Origin: Streptomyces sp. NBC_00376
GTDB lineage: Bacteria; Actinomycetota; Actinomycetes; Streptomycetales; Streptomycetaceae
Direction of reading: 5' to 3'
Length of the DNA stretch: 64,000 bases
Assembly: GCF_036077095.1 (NCBI RefSeq)
Contig: NZ_CP107960.1
Location: 8,184,001-8,248,000 of the forward strand
This document shows, in pieces, positions 57,441 to 64,000 of this stretch. The notes beneath the pieces were generated by a model. The model was given only the letters and a program-made list of their open reading frames with translations. It was not told where the DNA came from and did no database searches. The number at the start of each line of letters is the position of its first letter. Within the stretch, counting starts at the first letter, position 1. The position numbers and the translations under genes are program-made.

Positions 57441-60400
57441 GTGAGCCGTCACCGATTGCGCTGTCATGTCCGTGACATGCGGCGTACGTTCATCGCGCTG
57501 GTGGGCGCACTGCTCCTCGCGCTGACCGCACTGCCCGCCTCCGCAGCCACCACCGGCAAGGCACCTGCCTTCCGCGCCCTGCTCTTCACCCGTGCCGTCG
57601 GCTATGTACACGCCTCCATCCCGGCCGGCATCCAGATGTTCAAGGAGGAGGCCGCCGCGGGCGGCTTCGAGCTCGTCGAGACCGCCGACCCCGCGGTCTT
57701 CGACACGGAGAAGCTCAAGGACTTCGACGTCGTCGTCATGCTGCAGAATTCCGGCATGGTCTGGGACACCGACGCCCAGCGCGAGGCGATGCAGGCCTAT
57801 GTACGTGGCGGTGGCGGCGTCGTCGCCCTCCACAACACCCTCGACATGGGTATCGAGGAGACCTTCCCCTGGTGGGACGAGGCCATCAACGGCGGCGTCC
57901 ACATGCCCGCCCACTCACCCGGTGTCCTCCAGGGCACCGCCAAGGTCGCCGACCGCGTCCACCCCTCCACCGCAGGACTCCCCGAACGCTGGGAGCGCCC
58001 CGAGGAGTGGTACAACTTCGACCGGAACCCCCGCGGCGACGTCCACGTCCTGGTCACCGCCGACGAGACCACGTACAACCCCGGCGGCTCCGCCATGGGC
58101 GCCGACCATCCGATCTCCTGGTGCCGCAACACCGAGGGCGGCCGGGTCTGGGCGACCGCCATGGGCCACGACACCGCCTCGTACAGCGAAGCCGCCTTCC
58201 GTACCCACGTCATGGGCGGCGTCAGGTGGGCCGCCGGCAACAAGCCCGGCGACTGCGGCGGCACCGTCTGGAGCGGCTACGAGAAGGTCGCCCTGGACGA
58301 CAACACCGCGGACCCGATGGAACTCGACGTCGCCAAGGACGGACGGGTCTTCTACGTCCAGCGCAGCGGCGAGATCAACATCTACGACCCGGCGACCCAC
58401 GCCACCACCACCGCCGGAAAGCTCGACGTCTACACCGGCGGCGAGGACGGCCTGGTCGGCATGGAGCTCGACCCGGACTTCATGAAGAACCACTGGATCT
58501 ACCTCTACTACGCCCCCGCGGGCGCCACCGAGGACGTCAACCGGCTCTCCCGCTTCACGGTCAAGGGCAACACCCTCGACGCCGCCAGCGAGAAGAAGCT
58601 CCTCGACGTCCCCGCCTACCGCGACCGCAGCTTCCCCGAGCCCGGACACACCGGAGGCGCCGTCGAGTTCGGCCCCGGCCGCACGCTCTACCTCGGCGTC
58701 GGCGACGACACCCCGCCCAACCTCGACCCGAACTGGCAGGGATACGCCCCGCTCGACTGGCGCGAGGGCAAGCAGATGCTGGACGCCGCCCGCACCGCAG
58801 GCAACACGAACGACCTGCGCGGCAAGATCCTGCGCATCAAGCCGAAGGACTCCGGCGGCTATACCATCCCCAAGGGCAACCTCTTCGCCCCCGGCACCGC
58901 CAAGACCCGGCCCGAGATCTACGCGATGGGCTTCCGCAACCCGTTCCGCTTCACCGTCGACCCCAAGACGGGCTACGTCCACGCCTCCGACTACGGTCCG
59001 GACCGCGGACTGCCCACCACCGACCGAGGCCCCGAGGGCCTAGTCGAGTACAACGTCATCAAGAAGGCCGGCAACTTCGGCTGGCCGTTCTGCCACGGCA
59101 ACAACCAGGCATACGCCCCGTACAACCCCGACACCAAGGAAGTCGGCCCCAAGTTCGACTGCGCCAACCCGGTCAACCCCTCGCCCAACAACACCGGCCT
59201 GACCCAGCTACCGCCCATTCAGCAGCCGGAGATCTGGTACGGCTACGGCGCCTCCGAGGAATTTCCCGAGGTCGGCAGCGGCGGCTCCGCCCCGATGAGC
59301 GGCCCCGTCTACCACTACGACGGGAAGAACCCGTCCACCACGAAGTTCCCCGCCTACTTCGAGGGCACGAGCTTCTTCTACGAGTGGTCGCGCAACTACG
59401 TCAAGGAAGTCCGCTTCGACAAGGACCAGAAGGTCCTGAAGATCAATGACTTCCTCTCCACCCAGAAGTTCAACAAGCCGATGGACATGACCTTCGGGCC
59501 CGACGGCTCGCTCTACGTCCTCGAATGGGGCAGCTCGTTCGGCGGCGGCAACAACGACTCCGGGCTCTACCGCATCGACTACGCCCAGGGACAGCGCGCC
59601 CCGGTGGCCAAGGCCGCCGCCTCCGCCACCGACGGCCCCGTACCGCTGAAGGTCGACTTCTCCAGCGAGGGCAGCAACGACCCGGACGGAGACGCGCTCA
59701 GTTACGCCTGGGACTTCGACGGCGACGGCACCTACGACTCCACGGAGGCGTCCCCCAGCCACACCTACACGGCCAAGGGCGACTTCGCCGCCCAGCTGAA
59801 GGTCACCGACTCCACCGGCAAGTCCGGCTACGCCAACATCCCCGTCACCGCGGGCAATACGGCACCCAAGGTGACCATCGAATTCCCGGTCAGCGGCAAA
59901 CTCATCGAGTTCGGCGACAAGATCCCGTACAAGGTCACGGTCACCGACCCCGAGGACGGCCCGGTCGACTGCTCCAAGGTCACCGTCAACCCGGCCCTGG
60001 GCCACGACGACCACGAGCACCCCACCACCGACATCCCCGGCTGCGAGGGCACCGTGGACACCGGTGATCTGGGCGGCCACCCCGAAGGAGCGGACCTCAC
60101 CTACGTACTCAACGCCAAGTACACCGACAAGGGCGGCGACGGCGTCTCGGCCTTGACCGGGTACGGCCGCGCCGTGCTCCAGCCGAAGCACAAGCAGGCC
60201 GAGTACTACGACGGCCAGTCCGGCACCCGCGTCGTCGCTCAGGAAGGAGCCGAGAACGGCAAGCGGATCGGAGACGTCTCCGACGGCGACTGGGTCGCTT
60301 TCGACCCGATGAGCGTCGAAGGCGTCGGCACGGTCAGCTACCGGCTGTCCTCACCCTATGGGGTCGGCGCGATCGAACTCCGAGCGGACTCCGCCGACGG

Positions 60401-60572
60401 CCCGCTGCTCGCCACCACCCCGGTCCCCAATACGGGCGGCTGGGACAACTACCAGGCGACCCCGCCCGTGCCCGTCCAGGAACTGAAGGGAACCCACAAG
60501 CTGTACCTCGTCTTCACGTCCCCGCAGGACAACTCGTTCGACGTGGACGCGGTGGACTTCAAGAGCCCCTGA
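57441..60572 (+). CDS. Large exported ThuA / PQQ-type sugar dehydrogenase / PKD / CBM6 protein
   Basis: Secreted protein of 1043 residues. I chose GTG 57441 because an AGAGAGGA ribosome site precedes it; ATG 57477 is another option. Signal peptide: RRTFIALVGALLLALTALPA. Domains in order: ThuA-like (about 40-265; FRALLFTRAVGYVHASIPAG, VVALHNTLDMG), a PQQ-dependent soluble glucose-dehydrogenase-like beta-propeller (about 280-680; GEDGLVGMELDPDF, PGHTGGAVEFGP, EIYAMGFRNPFRFTVD), a PKD domain (SSEGSNDPDGDALSYAWDFD), a linker and a C-terminal CBM6 (AEYYDGQSGTRVVAQEGAEN, DGDWVAFDPMSVEG). It follows the isomerase by 49 nt and probably oxidises and trims sugars outside the cell to feed the importer. 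The exact sugar is unknown. Confidence 0.88.
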   Translation: MSRHRLRCHVRDMRRTFIALVGALLLALTALPASAATTGKAPAFRALLFTRAVGYVHASIPAGIQMFKEEAAAGGFELVETADPAVFDTEKLKDFDVVVMLQNSGMVWDTDAQREAMQAYVRGGGGVVALHNTLDMGIEETFPWWDEAINGGVHMPAHSPGVLQGTAKVADRVHPSTAGLPERWERPEEWYNFDRNPRGDVHVLVTADETTYNPGGSAMGADHPISWCRNTEGGRVWATAMGHDTASYSEAAFRTHVMGGVRWAAGNKPGDCGGTVWSGYEKVALDDNTADPMELDVAKDGRVFYVQRSGEINIYDPATHATTTAGKLDVYTGGEDGLVGMELDPDFMKNHWIYLYYAPAGATEDVNRLSRFTVKGNTLDAASEKKLLDVPAYRDRSFPEPGHTGGAVEFGPGRTLYLGVGDDTPPNLDPNWQGYAPLDWREGKQMLDAARTAGNTNDLRGKILRIKPKDSGGYTIPKGNLFAPGTAKTRPEIYAMGFRNPFRFTVDPKTGYVHASDYGPDRGLPTTDRGPEGLVEYNVIKKAGNFGWPFCHGNNQAYAPYNPDTKEVGPKFDCANPVNPSPNNTGLTQLPPIQQPEIWYGYGASEEFPEVGSGGSAPMSGPVYHYDGKNPSTTKFPAYFEGTSFFYEWSRNYVKEVRFDKDQKVLKINDFLSTQKFNKPMDMTFGPDGSLYVLEWGSSFGGGNNDSGLYRIDYAQGQRAPVAKAAASATDGPVPLKVDFSSEGSNDPDGDALSYAWDFDGDGTYDSTEASPSHTYTAKGDFAAQLKVTDSTGKSGYANIPVTAGNTAPKVTIEFPVSGKLIEFGDKIPYKVTVTDPEDGPVDCSKVTVNPALGHDDHEHPTTDIPGCEGTVDTGDLGGHPEGADLTYVLNAKYTDKGGDGVSALTGYGRAVLQPKHKQAEYYDGQSGTRVVAQEGAENGKRIGDVSDGDWVAFDPMSVEGVGTVSYRLSSPYGVGAIELRADSADGPLLATTPVPNTGGWDNYQATPPVPVQELKGTHKLYLVFTSPQDNSFDVDAVDFKSP

Positions 60573-60586
60573 CCGTACTTCGGCGA

Positions 60587-60622
60587 GCTGCGGGTCCGGT
60601 GTGTCGGCACCGGACCCGCAGC
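60587..60622. terminator. Bidirectional terminator hairpin
   Basis: Perfect 15-bp stem (60587-60601, GCTGCGGGTCCGGTG, with 60608-60622) and a TGTCGG loop. It lies between the convergent dehydrogenase and kinase genes. Confidence 0.92.
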
Positions 60623-60641
60623 ACGCACCCCCCTGGCAGGG

Positions 60642-61778
60642 TCAGCGGGTGCCGACCGCGGCACGCACGGCCCTGCGGGCCATCGCGCAGTCGTCGTGCA
60701 GCCGGCGCAGCAACAACCGCTGTTCCTCGCTCGACGACAGTGCACCGGGACGCTCCTGACCGGCGCCCGAGGCCGTCGAATCCCGCATGGCCCGCTGGAC
60801 GGCCGTCTCGTACGTACGGATCTCGCGGGTCAGCACCAGCATGAGGTTCACCAGGAACGCGTCCCGCGCGGCGGGTCCGTTGGCCTGCGCCAGCTGGCTG
60901 ATCTGACGTCGCGCCGCCGGTGCGTCACCGAGGACCGTCCAGAGCGTCGCCAGGTCGTAGCCGGGCAGATACCAGCCCGCGTGCTCCCAGTCCACGAGCA
61001 CCGGACCCGTGGGCGACAGCAGGATGTTGGAGAGCAGTGCGTCACCGTGGCAGAACTGCCCCGTGCCCTGCCGGCCGCCCGCGTGCGCCAGACCGTGCAG
61101 CAGCTTCTGCAGATCGCCCAGATCCCGGTCCGTGAATAGCCCCAGCTCGTGATAGCGCGCGATCCGCGAGGCGTAGTCGAGCGGGGCTTCGAACAGCCCC
61201 GGCGCCGGCCGCCAGGCGTTGATCCGGCTGATCGCGCCCAGCGCGGCCCGGATATCGGCACGGGGCGGAGCCTCCGAGGGATGCCGGGTCAACGCGGCCA
61301 CCCGGCCGGGCATCCGCTCGATCACCAGGGTGCAGTTCTCCGGATCGGCCGCGATGAGACGCGGCACGCGCACCGGCGGACGGTGCCGGACGAACGCACG
61401 GTATGCAGCTATTTCGTGACGGAACCGCTCCGACCACGCGGGGGAGTGGTCCAGTAAACACTTGGCGACCGCGGTCGCCCGGCCGGTGGAGCCGACCAGC
61501 AGCACCGAACGACCGCTGCGGCGCAGCACCTGGACCGGGTTGAACTCGGGGCAGATCCGGTGCACCGAGGCGATCGCCATTCTCAGCTGCGCCCCCTGCG
61601 CGCCGGACAGGTCCAGCCGGCCGCTGAGCGGCGGGCCGACCATCCCGGCCGGCCGTCGCGGCCGGACCGTGCCGGGCGCCGGGGGAGCGGCGTGCGGGGA
61701 GAGGTACGGACCCCCGCCCGCCCCCAGGGGACGGAGCGGCCGGGGCGGGGCGGTCACGGAGGACGATGCTGTGTACAT
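60642..61778 (-). CDS. Aminoglycoside phosphotransferase-family kinase with TTA codon
   Basis: Kinase-fold protein of 378 residues. The catalytic loop is [18 protein letters not shown] and the metal segment [20 protein letters not shown]. The N-terminal 60 residues are Pro/Gly-rich. A Leu in [10 protein letters not shown] is encoded by TTA (61455-61457, minus strand), so expression may need bldA. I chose ATG 61778; a longer in-frame start has no ribosome site. It is divergent from the NsdA-like regulator. The substrate is unknown and resistance is not implied. Confidence 0.82.
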   Translation of the reverse strand: MYTASSSVTAPPRPLRPLGAGGGPYLSPHAAPPAPGTVRPRRPAGMVGPPLSGRLDLSGAQGAQLRMAIASVHRICPEFNPVQVLRRSGRSVLLVGSTGRATAVAKCLLDHSPAWSERFRHEIAAYRAFVRHRPPVRVPRLIAADPENCTLVIERMPGRVAALTRHPSEAPPRADIRAALGAISRINAWRPAPGLFEAPLDYASRIARYHELGLFTDRDLGDLQKLLHGLAHAGGRQGTGQFCHGDALLSNILLSPTGPVLVDWEHAGWYLPGYDLATLWTVLGDAPAARRQISQLAQANGPAARDAFLVNLMLVLTREIRTYETAVQRAMRDSTASGAGQERPGALSSSEEQRLLLRRLHDDCAMARRAVRAAVGTR

Positions 61779-61920
61779 GGGCGAGACAGATCCCTTCGCG
61801 CGCCGACAAGTTGCGTGCACCGCCCCGGCCGGCGGCCGTTCGGCACCCTGGGGAGTACCTAGGGCTGCCGGGCGGGGTGGCGCTTTCCTACCTGACACCG
61901 GCAGGCGGGTGGCAGACCAA

Positions 61921-61950
61921 CTGGCGGACCCTGGCGAACCCTGGCGAATT
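61921..61950. repeat. Three tandem 10-bp repeats
   Basis: CTGGCGGACC, CTGGCGAACC and CTGGCGAATT follow one another directly, 60-89 bp upstream of the NsdA-like start. They differ by one or two bases. They sit near the probable promoter, just before a 6-bp-arm inverted repeat (TGACAG 61964-61969, CTGTCA 61977-61982). Confidence 0.6.
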
Positions 61951-62009
61951 GTCGCAAGGCCTCTGACAGGGGGTTACTGTCAACACAGCCGAGAACCTGG
62001 GGGCTTGAC

Positions 62010-63509
62010 GTGACCGGAGAACCCAACACCCGCCTGTCCGACCTGTTCGGCCTCGCCGGCTGGTCCAAGGGCGAACTCGCGAGAATGGTGAACAGAAAAG
62101 CGGCGGCCATGGGCCACCCGCAACTGGCCACCGACACCTCGCGGGTGAGGCGTTGGATCGACATGGGGGAGTCCCCCCGCGATCCCGTGCCCAAGGTGCT
62201 GGCTGCCCTGTTCACCGAGCGACTCGGTCGTGTCGTGACCATCGAGGACCTCGGGTTCGGCCGACGCGGGCGTGTGGGGAAACGGCGGGAGGCCGGGACG
62301 CAGGACAATCCCGACGGACTGCCGTGGGCGCCCGAGCGGACGGCAGCGGTCCTCACCGAATTCACGGGAATGGACCTCATGCTCAACCGACGCGGCTTGG
62401 TGAGCGCGGGCGCCGCGCTCGCCGCAGGATCGACCATCACCGGCCCCATGCACGACTGGCTGCACTCCGACCCCGTACTGGCGGCCGACGCTCCACGGAT
62501 CGAGGACCCGCTGCACGCGGACCCCGCTGGTTTCGACCGGTACGAGGCCGCGCCCATCGGGTCCGACGAGATCGAGGCGCTGGAGCGGTCCGTCGAGGTG
62601 TTCCGCGCCTGGGACGCCTCACGGGGCGGCGGACTCCAGCGCAAGGCCGTGGTGGGCCAGCTCAACGAGGTGGGCGGCATGCTCGCCTACCGCCACCCCG
62701 ATCATCTCCAGCGCCGGCTCTGGGGCGTCGCGGCCAACCTCGCGGTGCTCGCGGGATGGATGTCCCACGACATCGGCCTCGAACCGACCGCCCAGAAGTA
62801 CTTCGTCATCGCGGCACACGCGGCGCGCGAGGGCGGCGACCGCCCCCGCGCGGGAGAGGCGCTCTCCAGGGCGGCACGTCAGATGGTCCACCTGGGCCGT
62901 CCCGATGACGCCCTGGACCTGATGAAGCTCGCCAAGTCCGGCTCCGGGGACATGGTTCTGCCCCGCACCCAGGCGATGCTGCACACCATCGAGGCCTGGG
63001 CACAGGCATCCATGGGCCGCGGCCAGGCCATGCGGCGCACGCTCGGCAAGGCCGAGGAACTCTTCATCTCGGACAAGAGCGATGTGCCGCCGCCCAGCTG
63101 GATGCAGCTGTTCGACGAGGCGGACATGCACGGCATGCAGGCCCTGGCCTTCCGCACGCTCGCCGAACACGACCCGTCGGCCGCGATCGTGGCGCAGCGC
63201 CACGCCAAACTGGCGCTGGAACTACGGGCCAACGGACGCCAGCGGTCCAAGATCTTCGACTACATCTCGCTCGCCTCGGCCTGCTTCATCGCCGACGATC
63301 CAGAGCAGGCCGACCGGTACGCGCGGCTCGCCCTGGTGACGATGGGGGAGACCTCCTCGCACCGCACCTGGGACCGGCTGCGCGAAATGTACCGGCTCAC
63401 AGGCCAGTTCGCGGGCTACGCGAAGATCAAGGACCTGAGAGAGGAGATCAAGCTCTCCCTGCCGCAGAACTCCAGCATCAAGCAGCGCAGGCGATCGTCG
63501 GAGATCTGA
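62010..63509 (+). CDS. NsdA-like regulatory protein (HTH plus TPR-like repeats)
   Basis: Regulatory protein of 499 residues starting at GTG 62010. The N-terminus is HTH-like (LSDLFGLAGWSKGELARMVN; TSRVRRWIDMGESPRD; LAALFTERLGRVVTIEDLG). After a small hydrophobic patch (GLVSAGAALAAGSTITG) the rest is alpha-helical with TPR-like repeats (ALERSVEVFRAWDASRGGGL; YFVIAAHAAREGGDRPRAGE; ALDLMKLAKSGSG). Length and N-terminus agree with my memory of NsdA, a repressor of antibiotic production and sporulation in S. coelicolor, but I cannot verify orthology. The symbol is therefore left empty. Confidence 0.75.
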   Translation: MTGEPNTRLSDLFGLAGWSKGELARMVNRKAAAMGHPQLATDTSRVRRWIDMGESPRDPVPKVLAALFTERLGRVVTIEDLGFGRRGRVGKRREAGTQDNPDGLPWAPERTAAVLTEFTGMDLMLNRRGLVSAGAALAAGSTITGPMHDWLHSDPVLAADAPRIEDPLHADPAGFDRYEAAPIGSDEIEALERSVEVFRAWDASRGGGLQRKAVVGQLNEVGGMLAYRHPDHLQRRLWGVAANLAVLAGWMSHDIGLEPTAQKYFVIAAHAAREGGDRPRAGEALSRAARQMVHLGRPDDALDLMKLAKSGSGDMVLPRTQAMLHTIEAWAQASMGRGQAMRRTLGKAEELFISDKSDVPPPSWMQLFDEADMHGMQALAFRTLAEHDPSAAIVAQRHAKLALELRANGRQRSKIFDYISLASACFIADDPEQADRYARLALVTMGETSSHRTWDRLREMYRLTGQFAGYAKIKDLREEIKLSLPQNSSIKQRRRSSEI

Positions 63510-63677
63510 CCTGCGGGCGCCGCGACGAAGGGGCGCCGAGCACAGACCGTCCGACCACCGGCCTTCCGGCCACCAGCTGTCCGAGCATCGCACCCGTAGG
63601 CGGGCACGCCCTCCTGCGTACCGCGCCGTGTCCGGCGTTCCGCGGTTGTCCGTGCCCTGTACGTGTCGAGCCGTGCG
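63510..63677. other. 168-bp convergent gap
   Basis: Separates the NsdA-like gene from the phosphatase on the opposite strand. I see only weak GC-rich inverted repeats (for example around GGGCGCCG at 63515-63538) and no gene. Confidence 0.5.
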
Positions 63678-64000
63678 CTACGCCCCGACGCGGGCGATCA
63701 GCACGCAGGCGTCGTCCAGGCGCTCGGTGCCGCCGAACTCCGCGACGACGGTCCGCAGGCACTCCTGTGCCGAAAGGGCCTGCGTGAAGCGCGGGGCCAG
63801 AGCCAGCAGTGCGTCCGGGCCCGCACCCCGGTCGCTGTGACGGTTCAGCCCGTCGGTGTGCAGCACCAGCACGTCACCGGGCAGCAGGTGCACTTCGTCC
63901 TGCTCGTACGCGACCCCGGAGGCCGCGCCGAGCAGGACCCCGTCCGGCGCGGGCAGCGGACGCCCCACTCCGTCGCGGAACAGCAGCGGTGCGGGGTGTC
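63678..64000 (-). CDS. PP2C/SpoIIE-family protein phosphatase (partial, C-terminal end)
   Basis: Only the last part (about 107 codons) lies in the window; the start is beyond the right edge. Visible motifs: GHPAPLLFRDG followed by PLPAPDGVLLGAASGVAY, EVHLLPGDVLVLHTDGLNR and the last metal-ligand region GGTERLDDACVLIARVG. These are the C-terminal motifs of SpoIIE-type serine phosphatases, which dephosphorylate anti-sigma-factor antagonists. Any N-terminal sensor domains are unknown. Confidence 0.88.
   Translation of the reverse strand, partial: HPAPLLFRDGVGRPLPAPDGVLLGAASGVAYEQDEVHLLPGDVLVLHTDGLNRHSDRGAGPDALLALAPRFTQALSAQECLRTVVAEFGGTERLDDACVLIARVGA

Noticed and set aside
61921..61950. CRISPR-like short repeat
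   Set aside because: Three directly abutting decamers without spacers, and no cas genes; simple tandem repeat.

Overview
The window is chromosomal DNA of a Streptomyces species. It has very high GC with strong third-position GC bias, rare TTA codons, a complete whiE-type spore-pigment polyketide cluster, a geosmin synthase, an NsdA-like regulator, a DUF397 protein and many Tat or lipoprotein exports. The species cannot be named from this sequence alone. I see no tRNA, rRNA, CRISPR array, insertion sequence, integrase or replication origin.

Layout. 1-4.4 kb: a carbohydrate ABC importer (permease, permease, binding lipoprotein; the first permease runs off the left edge) divergent from its LacI-family regulator, with two near-identical palindromic operators between them. 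4.4-6.2 kb: a DMT-family exporter and a doubly frameshifted RpiR-type regulator. 6.4-11.3 kb: a tightly coupled operon for a polar amino acid ABC importer, an M20 carboxypeptidase-like hydrolase and an intact RpiR-type regulator. 11.4-15.9 kb (minus strand): MFS exporter, HIT-like protein, aminoglycoside-phosphotransferase-like kinase and a Tat-exported serine beta-lactamase-like hydrolase. 16.1-18.8 kb: a translationally coupled flavin oxidoreductase and acyl-CoA synthetase. 18.8-22.4 kb: a CaCA cation/proton antiporter and a secreted penicillin-acylase-family Ntn hydrolase, convergent on a long terminator hairpin. 22.6-27.1 kb: a second acyl-CoA ligase with an apparently leaderless promoter, phenylacetate-CoA ligase (paaK) with a TetR-type operator, and a tandem alpha/beta-hydrolase fusion.

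27.1-34.3 kb is the whole whiE-type cluster in canonical order: the FAD hydroxylase (ORFVIII) diverges from ORFI (SchA/CurD-like), ORFII (cupin), ORFIII (KS-alpha), ORFIV (KS-beta), ORFV (ACP), ORFVI (aromatase/cyclase) and ORFVII (TcmI-type cyclase). It ends at a 19-bp hairpin terminator. An O-methyltransferase and an exported beta-helix protein converge on it and may or may not act on the pigment.

36.7-42.5 kb is a compact module (acyl-CoA synthetase divergent from enoyl-CoA hydratase, tandem DUF35 protein and two thiolase-fold proteins lacking the usual cysteine). From memory its order resembles the mycobacterial fadD19-echA19 ... DUF35-ltp4-ltp3 sterol side-chain locus. 42.5-50.4 kb: a lone DUF397 protein, an unknown conserved protein, a GH95 alpha-L-fucosidase-type enzyme whose end overlaps the end of geoA, then an exported peptidoglycan amidase with a DasR-box-like site upstream, and a small secreted protein. 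50.5-60.6 kb: a ROK regulator divergent from a five-gene sugar import operon (ATPase with a TTA codon, two permeases, binding lipoprotein, sugar isomerase), followed by a large exported ThuA/PQQ-type dehydrogenase/PKD/CBM6 protein. 60.6-64 kb: a kinase-fold protein with a TTA codon, an NsdA-like regulator and the C-terminal end of a PP2C/SpoIIE-type phosphatase.

Overall this is core and accessory genome with nutrient scavenging (sugars, amino acids, aromatic acids, possibly sterols) interleaved with developmental functions (spore pigment, geosmin, bldA-sensitive genes, cell-wall hydrolases).
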